Assembly: GCA_027563935.2 (NCBI GenBank)
Contig: CM050449.1
Coordinates: 10,940,001 to 11,004,000 of the forward strand
Length of the DNA: 64,000 nucleotides
From: Costus lasius
Taxonomy: Eukaryota; Streptophyta; Magnoliopsida; Zingiberales; Costaceae
Direction of reading: 5' to 3'
Below are positions 48,441 to 58,940 of this stretch, piece after piece (position 1 is the first letter of the stretch; the number at the start of each line of letters is the position of its first letter). The notes beneath the pieces are model-generated. The model saw only the letters and a list, made by a program, of their open reading frames with translations, did not search any database and was not told the DNA's origin. The position numbers and the translations under genes were made by a program.

Positions 48441-49357
48441 AGGAAAAACCACGGGACCTAAGTTCACTTAAACCTTCCACTAAATCAATTAATGGGTATT
48501 ATAAATCTTCCTAGAACATCTAGGAGCATAACCACATCATCAAGTATAAATTTGGATAACAAACAACTATCAACATAAAGTTGGAAGCAGATGCAGGAGA
48601 GGAGGAAAATTCAGAAATCATCAAGATAACAGTCTCGGTTCTAGGCTGACTGCGAGAAACTGAGACCTCAGTTCGACGATCCGACCGTTCAAAATGTAGA
48701 CCATTGAGTCACAAACTTTCTCCTAAAATTTTAGCCCGATCGAACGGTGAACGTCTTTCCGACAGCCAATATACGCAGGATGCCCTAAGTTCACAGCTTT
48801 CCCTGAACTTTCTCCTCTCTGCCTTTTTCTTCACGTTAAGTGGCTCTAACCTTGCGTCGCTCTTTTGCTCTCTTGGTTTGCGCACCTCTCACTTCTTCAT
48901 AGTGAAATATATACGTATGCCAATTAGAAAACCTAATTGCAACAATACGTGTCATTATTTCACTTTATCCATCCACGATAGTGTGCTGCAATCCATGTTA
49001 GCTGTATCCACCATAAGTGTGCAATAATCCACTATAAGTGTGCATCAATTCACTATAGGTTGTATCCATCATAAGTGTGCAGCAATCCACTATGGGATGT
49101 ATCCACCATGTTTGCAGCATGTCCACCATAGTCTGCAGCCTATCCATGATAGCTGCAGCAGTGTCCATCATAATCTGCAGCATATCCACCATCTTCTGCA
49201 TATCGTGGATAGCATATCCACGATCTTCTGCAGGCTATCCATGATCGTGGACAGTGTGTCCACGATCTTCTGCAGCGTATCCACGATGTTCAGCATCGTG
49301 GACAGTGTGTCCATGATCTTTGCAGGAAATTCATAATCTTTTGCAGGTTGTCCATGA
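48441..49357. repeat. Dispersed repeat, copy 2, with 21-bp TGCAG array
   Basis: It matches 14673-15590. The right part (from about 48965) is the TCCAC/TGCAG 21-bp array. It ends abruptly at 49357, where DNA matching 30452 onward (GLR copy 2 3' flank) begins, so 49357 is a duplication breakpoint. Confidence 0.75.
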
Positions 49358-49600
49358 AATATCTAGTATCTCCTTCCTCCTTTTTTTTGTTTTTATACTT
49401 TTAAAATTAATTTTCATTTATAAATGTCAATGACTTCTCCTTAATCATTAAAAACTGAATTGTAAGAATATCCGGAATGAGATCAATAAAAGAAAATGAG
49501 CACTTGCGCATATTTAGAATTCTAATAATTTATACTATACAACAAGAACAAGAAAACACACTTACATTAAAAATTCTAATATATACAAACTAAATTGCTA
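49358..49600. other. 3' flank of GLR copy 3
   Basis: It matches 30452-30693 and is non-coding. Confidence 0.6.
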
Positions 49601-51203
49601 CATGATCAATATTAAGTCTTTGGGAATAACACTATCTGAAAGATGATGCATTTCCATAGAAGTTTCTCCATGGTTTGTCACTGCATCAGATGATTCTGGT
49701 GCGACTTTGTTCGATTCCAAGTTTCGTTTTCCACTAAGCCTTCTAGACATCCAAACCCTAAAACTTGGTCTTTAAGTGTTCAAAGGACATAGCTTTGGTT
49801 GTTCTAGCCCCATTGACAGAAATAAAGAAGCTCTAAAGAGTAGTAAAATTATACTTGAAGTGCACCAGGTGAAGAAGAAGAGTGGTTCAAAATAAACCCA
49901 ATTCATGCTCTCTACTTTCATCTCCTTTTCTGAGGCTATGGTGTTAGATAATGTAATGGAGAACCACTTGTCTTCAAGTTTCTTGAGTGTTCCATCATCT
50001 GCTAACTTCAATATGGTCAGAAGATAAACTAGAATCTTTTGCAAAAGCCTAAGTAAAGAAAAAGAGTAGTTAGCAATTAAATGAGTGAATATAGACGCTT
50101 AATTAATGATGCAGAAACTTGTGAAAAGCAAAAGGGGAACTTTTATGATTCTCTAGTCTTAGAGATCGAGGCACTTACAAATCCGAACCCACCAAGCATG
50201 TATGTCTCTCCAGTGACACTGTAATTATCGTACATGGAGAGAAAATGCCTGAGATATGGTGTCTCAAGGTAGGCTGCTGAGATGTTTCCTCTCGTGAATG
50301 CCTCATTGTAGGATTCCGATGTCTAAATCCTTTCAATACTTTGATTCTTGTAGCTCAAGACTTCTTGAAGGTACTCCACCACAAATGATCCCGCATCACA
50401 GCCAACTGTACTGCCTGCTGGCATTGGTTCAAGCTTCTCAGTGAAAAATATTGAGCTAAGGTTCGCAGTGAAGGTAGTTGTCAAGATCAGTACCAATATA
50501 AGCCAAGGTATCACCATGGCTTTGGTATAATAACTGTAAACCTTGCCTACGTGAAAGAAATAAAGAAATAAAGATACACACAATGAGAAATTGTTGTCGG
50601 CTCACTCACCGTGGGCGAAAAAGATGGTGGAGAGAGTCAACCAAAGTGTAGCTCTCAGTTGAAGCCACCAATTGCCATCAAAGTCAGGATTACACCCTCG
50701 TTCAAGATACCAAATAACTATGGCATTATACACTAGAGTAGATAGTATCGACAGCCACACATGTTTTGTGAACGGTGTTGTGAGAATCCATGGGGAGGGA
50801 TTACGTTTGATTGGAACCATCATGGAAAGGTCAGACGAGAGGAATGGCACAGTAAATGAAACATTAATAGCTCGTTTAGCTAGGATTGTGACATCTCCCA
50901 CCACAGCGTCGAATTTCTATAAGAAAAATGAAAATTCATTTGTACATATATGAACAAAATTTCCACTGCGTTGTAAAATAATAAATCTAATATTAAACAC
51001 ACGGGGTAATAGGTACCTTTAAAGGAATCTGATTTACCATGTCATCGTAGGATCCGTTGAAGGGAATGAATTTATAAACTAGATCATAATCCAATAATTT
51101 CACGGCCTCCTTGAAGACATCAATGCAGAATCCTGTCACCTTCACATTCCCACTATGGGCATCGTATTCTACCTTCACGAATTCGTGAAAGGTACCAAGA
51201 TTA
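49601..51203 (-). pseudogene. GLR copy 3, 3' half, with stop and frameshifts
   Basis: The S1 end (51203-51017) and exon 3 (50916-50610) are intact. Exon 4 has a TAG (50323-50325) where copy 2 has CAG. Exon 5 has an 18-nt deletion near 50015 and single-base indels near 49770 and 49813 relative to copy 2. The S1 exon stops at 51203 against the MULE; its 5' continuation lies on the other side of the MULE at 62992-64000. Confidence 0.9.
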
Positions 51204-51640
51204 GGGGCTGCGTTTTTGTAGAGGGTGCCCCTCCGCAAATTTTGCGGAGGAGTAGGCTAAGATGTAAAGCATCAATCTTGAAGCACCCATCGCGCGAATC
51301 TCCAAGCAACCCATACTTAAACCCGTTATAGCATCTCCTCCCCGTGTTATACCATCTCCTCTCCAATATAACACTTGCCCGTTATAGCAGTCCGTTACAA
51401 ACTAACCAAGCGCGGAGCTAACCCTAGTTAACGCTCGAAATTTCCCTACCCGCTCGACCCTCACTCTGTAACCTCTAAACCCTAACTTTGCTCTGACGAA
51501 ATTGTCGCCCGATTGTCGCGCACGCTCTCCGAGCCTCTCCGACAGCCTCCGACGACCTCCTTTGAACTGCGTATACCTCCGATGGCCTCCGACGACCTCC
51601 TTTGAACTGCGTATACCTCCGACGACCTCCGCAAACATCC
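51204..51640 (+). repeat. Left terminal inverted repeat of the MULE
   Basis: It pairs with the reverse complement of 62530-62988. Just inside the tip is a palindrome with 10-bp arms (CCTCCGCAAA/TTTGCGGAGG). It also has GTTATAGC and TGTTATACC words related to the internal arrays, and ends in CCTCCGACGACCTCC repeats. A TATAAAG at 51667-51673 lies just downstream, ahead of the Ulp1-like gene. Confidence 0.85.
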
Positions 51641-52054
51641 CATTGTTACTTGACGACCTGCTACGGTATAAAGACTTGTTCTTGTTTGGGCTAGGGTTTC
51701 CTAATCTTGTTTTTTTTTTTGCAGGATCTCATGGCGAGCTCCTCCTCCGACTCCAATGTTCTTTTAAGGTATAATGTCGTAATTTATCTTATGAATACGT
51801 ACATTGATGTATTAATGACCTATTTTTAGTATAATATGCTTGGAAAATTGGTATACCCACTTTCATGATATTTGCATAATTTGTATTGTCCTTGAAGCTG
51901 TTTGGGAAATATTCTTAAAAGGAACCTATTAGTTGCTAAATCTGCTGATAGTATCAATTGCCGCAAGTGCGTCATTTGAAGCTTGCTTTTTAGAAAATCA
52001 TTCCTACTTCCTTTGGAATTCAGTCCATTGGAAGTGAATAGAGAAACTTAAATT

Positions 52055-52980
52055 TCGTATAACATGCGTATAACATGCCCCAAACTTAGTATAACATGCC
52101 CCAAACTTGGTATAACACTTGACAGACATGATATAAGACTGCATAGACATGGTATAACACTGCACAGACATGGTATAACACTACCCAGACATGGTATAAC
52201 ACTACACAGACATGGTATAACACTGCACAGACATGGTATAACACTACACAGACATGGTATAACACTACCCAGACATGGTATAACACTACACAGACATGGT
52301 ATAACACTGCACAGACATGGTATAACACTACACAGACATGGTATAACACTGCACAGACATGGTATAACATTTGACAGACATGATATAAGACTGCATAGAC
52401 ATGGTATAACACTGTACAGACATGGTATAACACTGCACAGACATGGTATAACACTACCCAAACATGGTATAACACTGCACATACATGGTATAACACTACA
52501 CAGACATGGTATAACACTGCACAGACATGGTATAACACTGCACAGACATGGTATAACACTACACAGACATGGTATAACACTTGACAGACATGATATAAGA
52601 CTGCATAGACATGGTATAACACTGCACAGACATCGTATAACACTACCCAGACATGGTATAACACTGCACAGACATGGTATAACACTGCACAAACATGGTA
52701 TAACACTACACAGACATGGTATAACACTTCATAGAGATGGTATAACACTACAAAGACATGGTATAACACTTCACAGAGATGGTATAACACTACACAGACA
52801 TGGTATAACACTGCACATACATGGTATAACACTGCATATACATGGTATAACACTACACACACATGGTATAACACTGCACAGACATGGTATAACACAACAC
52901 AAACATAGTATATCACTACACACACATGGTATAACACTGCACAGACATGGTATAACACTGCACAAACATGGTATAACAGC
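52055..52980. repeat. 21-bp GTATAACA array A, in intron 1 of the Ulp1-like gene
   Basis: About 44 units carry CATGGTATAACACT plus a short variable part at 21-bp spacing. Most of the 1.28-kb intron is array. Long frames on both strands (52064-53032 and 52086-53006) are produced by the period. Confidence 0.95.
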
Positions 52981-54209
52981 ATCACATTTTCGTTTAATAG
53001 CTTCACCTTTTGAGTTCGTCATGTTAATATAGTTCTATCTTTTTTAACAGTAGGTTCATGTGTACAATGAGGGCTACTCATGAAAGCCACCCACATGAAA
53101 GCCCATCTGATAGGTCTTCAGACGAAAAGGAGTATCACTACAAGGGGGCCAAACCTCGTCGGGTACTGAGTAGATGCTCCTTGAGCCGGATTCACAAGTT
53201 TGTCAACACAGTGAAAGGGGGTGAGGTTATTAAACGAGTGCTCCTACAGACCCCCTTTGTCAACACAGCCATTTCCCTGGATATGATTGCCGTGGAATAT
53301 TTGCAGTCTATATGGAATGGTAACAGAAGAGGATTCAACATTAATGGTAATTTCGTGCCCTTCTCAGTAAAGGATGTATCAATCATCCTTGGTTTCCCAC
53401 GGATAAGGGAGCTAGTTAGATGGGACACTGACCGACCATCTACCAAATATTACAAAGAAAAATTTGATGGGAAGTTGCCAAACACCAAAGCCATTGAAGG
53501 AAAATTGAAAGTTATCTGCTTATAAGGCCTGGCGGAAAATGAGGAGAGGCTCACAAGATTGGCCATTTTGTATATCTTTTGTTGTTTTTTATTCAACCGA
53601 CTGACATACAACCTAGATGCGGGACTTGTATATTTTGTAGAAGACCTCTCAACATTGGCTAATTACAATTGGGCAGAGGCTGTACATAATTTTCTTTGCG
53701 TTGAATTGACCTCCAGCTCAAAGAAGAAGGGACGTGGATTTGCTGGTTGTGCTATAGTCCTTGGTGTAAGTATTCTCAATATCTGAACTTGCATTTCAAA
53801 CATAGTTAATTTTATGATAAGTTATTGATTTATTTCTTATTTTTTGTAGATTTGGTTTTATGAGCATACCAACTTGTATATAGATAGTAAAGTGGAGGGA
53901 GTACACCCTCGATTGTTCCGTTGGCCTAATTGCAAATTACCTCGACGGACAACATATTTCAAAAATTGTGCCAAATTAAATGAAAATGGAGTAAGATATT
54001 TATGTGTAAGTGTACTAAGTCAGTTGAAGTTAGAGTTTCTAATAATGATTACAATTGCAGATTATTTTTGAACTTGAGGAAGGAGGTGAAGTGGAGCGTG
54101 AAGTTGTACATAGTCTCCTTGCATTAGATGCAGCCCCTGAGGATGCTGGTGTTGCGGGCCCATCCCATAGTCAAACAGACATTCCCTTTATTCTTGGCCC
54201 TGTAAGTAT

Positions 54210-54665
54210 ATAATATGATAACATGCCTTATCCTTGGTGGAACTTAGTATAACAGCCTTCTAAACTTAGTGTAATATGGCTCAAACTTAGTATAACAGCC
54301 TTCTGAACTTGGTATAACATGACTGAAACTTAGTATAACAGCCTATTGAACTTGGTATAACATGGACGAAATATGGTATAACATGGCTCAAACTTAGTAT
54401 AACAGCCTTCTGAAATTGGTGTAATATGGCTCAAACTTAGTATAACAGTCTTCTGAACTTGGTATAACATGACTGAAACTTAGTATAACGGCCTATTGAA
54501 CTTGGTATAACATGGCCGAAACATGGTATAACATGGCTCAAACTTAGTATAACAGCCTTCTGAACTTGGTGTAATATGGCTCAAACTTAGTATAACAGCC
54601 TTATGAATTTGGTATAACATGGCCGAAACTTGGTATAACATGTATCAATTGCCGGTATAACAGTA
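54210..54665. repeat. 21-bp GTATAACA array B, in a later intron of the Ulp1-like gene
   Basis: Units alternate ACTTAGTATAACAGCC and ACTTGGTATAACATG, each about 21 bp, forming higher-order dimers. Confidence 0.9.
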
Positions 54666-56394
54666 TCCCATTATATTCATACTGCTATTAGATCATGTGT
54701 TGTACGATACTGACGGTTTTGTGTTAATTTTGTGCGTAGAGCCATGAAGAAGTTTTAAACTTGAATTCAAAATTGTGTATAGTTATAGAGGAAAATAATA
54801 AATTGAAGAATGAAATCATTCAATTGGAGAATGATAAATACTTGCTTAAAGATGAAGCTGCTGAGAAGGATGCTGAGATTTGCAGCATCAAGGCCGGTTT
54901 TAGCTTAGAGGTGGCCGAATTGCAAAAAAAAAATTGAGGAGCTAGTGGAGGAAAATAAAAAACTGAGAGCAGACATTGAGATGCTACAAAATAAGAATGG
55001 GGCAGAGTTGAGCTGGAGTGAGGAAAATGACATGTCGACCTCGGGGGGTGAGGAAGCTGAGACGTCTGCCCCGATGAGTGAGGTACTCAAAAAGAAAAGA
55101 GTAAAAAGGTTTCATGTTTTCTTCTCACCCCTTATACACAACAAAAGAATAAGAAGAAGGCTATGGAATCAGAGGTAAGACCATTAACACAAAAGTATCA
55201 TACATCATTGTAAACATAGGCTTGAGCCTTAAGTTTAACATGTCTGTGTTTCTAATTTTCTTTCAGCCAGTGGAGTTAGATGAAAATGCGGAATCTGCAC
55301 CCCAGGTTGATATGGTATGGTGGCATAAATAGTATTTACCACAATTGTATATATCTAGCACCATTGACATATGTGAGTATTCTGATAAATTTTTATTGCA
55401 TCTTTAGTATCTAAATAAACAGGACTATTGTGGTCGGGATGTACTACCGGACACTATTAAATCACAACTGGAATTTTATATCTCCTTGTAAGATCATTCC
55501 ATTATTCAGAACATTGCGAAAGCCAATGTCGGTAGCATTCTCTTCGGAGGCTTAGTTGTTGATGAGGTAAGCATGTATGGAATACACTATCTATGTATAT
55601 TTGGTTCCTTTTTGCTAATGGACTTGTTATACCATTGTAGGCTATAGATTTGTATGCATCACTCCTCATCCGTAGAGTAATGGCTAATAGGAAAAAGTTT
55701 AAGGCTTTTGCTTACATCCCCCCACATGTCCTACAATTTTATATGGGTGGCCTAGGTGGAGTGGCCTTCAAAGGCTTAGAGCATTTGAATAATCGGACAA
55801 TAAGATATGTTCGCATAATATTCGCCCCAGTATGCCACAAGCTGCACTGGTTTCTGATGGTAGTGGATCTACGTAGGAAACGTGTACAGTGCTATAATTC
55901 ATTGTCCCCTTCCAGAGTAGTTGAGGGCTATGTTAAAAGATATGTGAGTATCTATCATCTGATATGGCTTCATACCGTATCATTTCTATTGTTATTTTTC
56001 ATTTCTTATAACATTATCTTGTGCATTGTTCTGTTGGACAGCTTGAAATACTGCACTTTCATCTCTCCTTCCAGTCTGGCAATCCCAAGGAATGTTCTTG
56101 TTGGCCATTGACATGGGAGGTCTGCCCGCAGCAAGATGGCGAAAGTGTAGATTGTGGGATATTTGTCATGAAATTTATGGACTACCTATCTAGAGGGGTA
56201 CCGTTTGATTTCACACTTCAAGACATGCCAAGATTGAGGGCCCTGGTTAGTTTAGAACTATTTGAAGGAAAGTTACTGGCAGGGAATTAAAAGACATTGT
56301 AATTAAAACACATGTACATACATACGCATGTATATTCAATATCTGTATTTACATACACCTATATATTTGAATATGCAATGTTGTGCATTGTTCT

Positions 56395-56770
56395 GTGTCT
56401 TGTTATACCATGTATGTGAAGTGTTATACCATGTATATGAAGTGTTATACCATGTATGTGCAGTGTTATACCATGTATGTGAAGTGTTATACCATTGTAG
56501 ACTATAGTGTTATAACATGGCACAGACATCGTATAACAGCCTTCTGAACATGGTATAACACGACCTGAAATAGTGTTATAACATGGCACAGACATCGTAT
56601 AACACGGGACGAACATGGTATAACACGACCTGAAATTCATATAACATGGGACAAACATGGAATAAAAAGACCATGTTATACCATGTTTGTCTAGTAAAAA
56701 GTTACATAGTCCCGTGTTATACAATGTCTGTGCCATGTTACACGAATGACAAGTCTTGTTATACCATGTT
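56395..56770. repeat. 21-bp array C, mixed orientation, after the Ulp1-like gene
   Basis: Units TGTTATACCATGTATGTG in one orientation are followed by GTATAACA units in the other, then a switch back. Short inverted repeats result. Confidence 0.88.
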
Positions 56771-57375
56771 ACACGAATGAGATAAAGTCGATCTTATTAT
56801 ATTACATAGCTATACAATAGGATAAGATCGGCTGACATGCCTACAAACATAGCTATGCATTGTATGTCTCCTGTACGCCCACGGGTTGGGATAAAATTTG
56901 ACCAGACGGCCATCTATCAAGATTCACGGGTGGTGATATAAACAAGACGACCACCTATACAACCCGGCTGATATGCCTATAAATTCAATATGACCATTTA
57001 ATGCAGCCAGCGTGTCTGCAACTGGAGATTTGATGGTGAAGCTTCACTATAAAATCCCATCAACATAATCTTCTCATTCGTAGTGAAGTGAGTGGAGTTC
57101 CGAAATGTTACTCCAATGCTCTTCTCATATGGTTGGTTTCACAGGCAGATGCGTGGGTTCTACTTGGACGTGTTATGGCAAGATTATAAATTGTCCATGC
57201 CCCAAACTGCATTCCAGTTCTCCCGGAGTCCTAGGCCATTGGATGAACACCAATTTCAAGGAATGAACTCGGCTTGTCTATTATGAGTTTGGGCAAGCCA
57301 CACAGGTTTGCCCAATTGATGTGCTATGGCAAGCATATAAGCATCGAGATCGTGCCCGATGAGAAAGTTGGAGGG
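56771..57375. other. Unique spacer inside the MULE
   Basis: The frame 57092-57286 is open but resembles no family I know. I see nothing else here. Confidence 0.4.
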
Positions 57376-58520
57376 CCATGTTATACGATGTCTGTGCCAT
57401 GTTATTTTTTATTTCAGATCTTGTTATACCATGTTCGTCCGTGTTATACGATGTCTGTGTCATGTTATACGAATTTCAGATCGTATTATACCATGTTCGT
57501 CCGTGTTATACGATGTATGTGCCATGTTATACGAAAACAAATTTCAGATCGTGTTATACCATGTTCGTCCGTGTTATACGATGTCTGTGCCATGTTATAC
57601 AAATTTCAGATCGTGTTATACCATGTTCGTCCGTGTTATACGATGTCTGTGCCATATTATACGAATTTCAAATCGTGTTATACCATGTTCGTCCCGTGTT
57701 ATACGATGTCTGTGCCATGTTATACAAATTTCAGATCGTGTTATACCATGTTCGTCCGAGTTATACGATGTCTGTGCCATGTTATATGAATTTCAATTCG
57801 TGTTATACCATGTTCATCCGTGTTATACGATGTCTGTGCCATGTTATATGAATTTCAGGTCGTGTTATACCATGTTCGTCTCGTGTTATACGATGTCTGT
57901 GTCATGTTATACGAAATTCAGATCGTGTTATATCATGTTCGTCCCGTGTTATACGATGTTTGTGTCATGTTATAACAGACATCGTATAACACGGGACGAA
58001 CATGGTATAATAGGATCTGAAATTCGTATAACATGGCTCAGACATCGTATAACACGGGACGAACATGGTATAACAGGATCTGAAATTCGTATAACACGGC
58101 ACAGACATCGTATAACACGGGACGAACATGGTATAACACGACCTGAAATTCATATAACATGGCACAGACATCGTATAACTCGGACGAACATGGTATAACA
58201 CGATCTGAAATTCGTATAACATGGCACAGACATCGTATAACACGGGACGAACATCGTATAACACGACTTGAAATTTATATAACATGGCACAGACATCGTA
58301 TAACACGGGACGAACATGGTATAACAGGATCTGAAATTCGTATAACATGACACAGACATCGTATAACACGGACAAACATGGTATAACAAGATCTGAAATT
58401 CGTATAACATGACATAGACATCGTATACTGTGGGACGAACATGGTATAACATGATCTGAAATTCGTATAACATGACACAGACATCGTATAACACTGGATG
58501 AACATGGTATAAAAGAATCT
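57376..58520. repeat. Array D: 1.1-kb head-to-head inverted repeat of 62-bp units
   Basis: From 57376 to about 57970 the units read CGTGTTATACCATGTTCGTC and so on, at about 62 bp (three 21-bp subunits). From about 57972 to 58520 the same units run in the opposite orientation (CGTATAACACGGGACGAAC). The arms meet near 57971 with almost no spacer. An RNA crossing it could fold into a long hairpin. Confidence 0.92.
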
Positions 58521-58609
58521 GAAATTACATGTAACATTCAATTTCAATATTCAATTGCGAAGTTCATAAAATTACATGTAACACAAGCACAATATTATTA
58601 ACCAGAAGT

Positions 58610-58840
58610 GTTATATGGTGGGAACATCGTATAACACATGGCACATACATCGTATAACACAGTACCATGTTTGTCTCGTGTTATACGATGTCTGTGCCAT
58701 GTTTTACGAATTTCAGGCCTTGTTATACCATTTATTATCCCGTATTATACGATGTCTGTGTCATGTTATACGAATTTCAAACCTTGTTATACCAACCCTG
58801 TGAAGTGTTATATGAATTTAAGACATTGCTATACGAAATA
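58610..58840. repeat. 21-bp array E, beside the transposase 3' end
   Basis: It contains units of the TGTTATACGATGTCTGTG and CGTATAACAC types in both orientations, about 100 bp from the transposase stop codon at 58941. Confidence 0.85.
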
Positions 58841-58940
58841 AGTCAGAGTGTTACACGAACTCATAATTTATTATACATTAAAAAATGGTTAATACATCAG
58901 TCGTCACAAATTGGTACAAATTGGTCATAATTAAAAAAAT

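Larger units (their letters stand above)
51731..56290 (+). pseudogene. Ulp1/SENP-like cysteine protease gene of the MULE, degenerate
   Basis: Exons read as about 51731-51769 (MASSSSDSNV), 53051-53765, 53850-53990, 54061-54201, 54740 to about 55110, one or more small exons near 55150-55320, 55408-55566, 55641-55943 and 56042-56290. The N-terminal part (SLDMIAVEYLQSIWNGN and FVPFSVKDVSIILGFP) looks like the plant transposon domain that precedes Ulp1 in MULE-borne proteases; the middle is coiled coil. The C48 core shows LHWFLMVVD (catalytic His), then YNSL where YDSL is expected (catalytic Asp appears to be Asn), CPQQDGES and DCGIFVMKF (catalytic Cys). Breaks are TAA at 53523-53525, ten A at 54924-54933 giving a +1 shift, and TAA at 55489-55491. 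Such proteases may cleave SUMO; this copy probably cannot. Confidence 0.82.

Noticed and set aside
52064..53032. 322-codon plus-strand open frame (and the 306-codon minus frame 52086-53006)
   Set aside because: Both follow from the 21-bp tandem array: a period divisible by three keeps frames open and yields the same seven-residue peptide over and over. The array lies in an intron of the Ulp1-like gene.
57274..58537. Several 114-279-codon frames on both strands
   Set aside because: They are repeats of the 62-bp unit in the inverted array, with no codon bias or domain.
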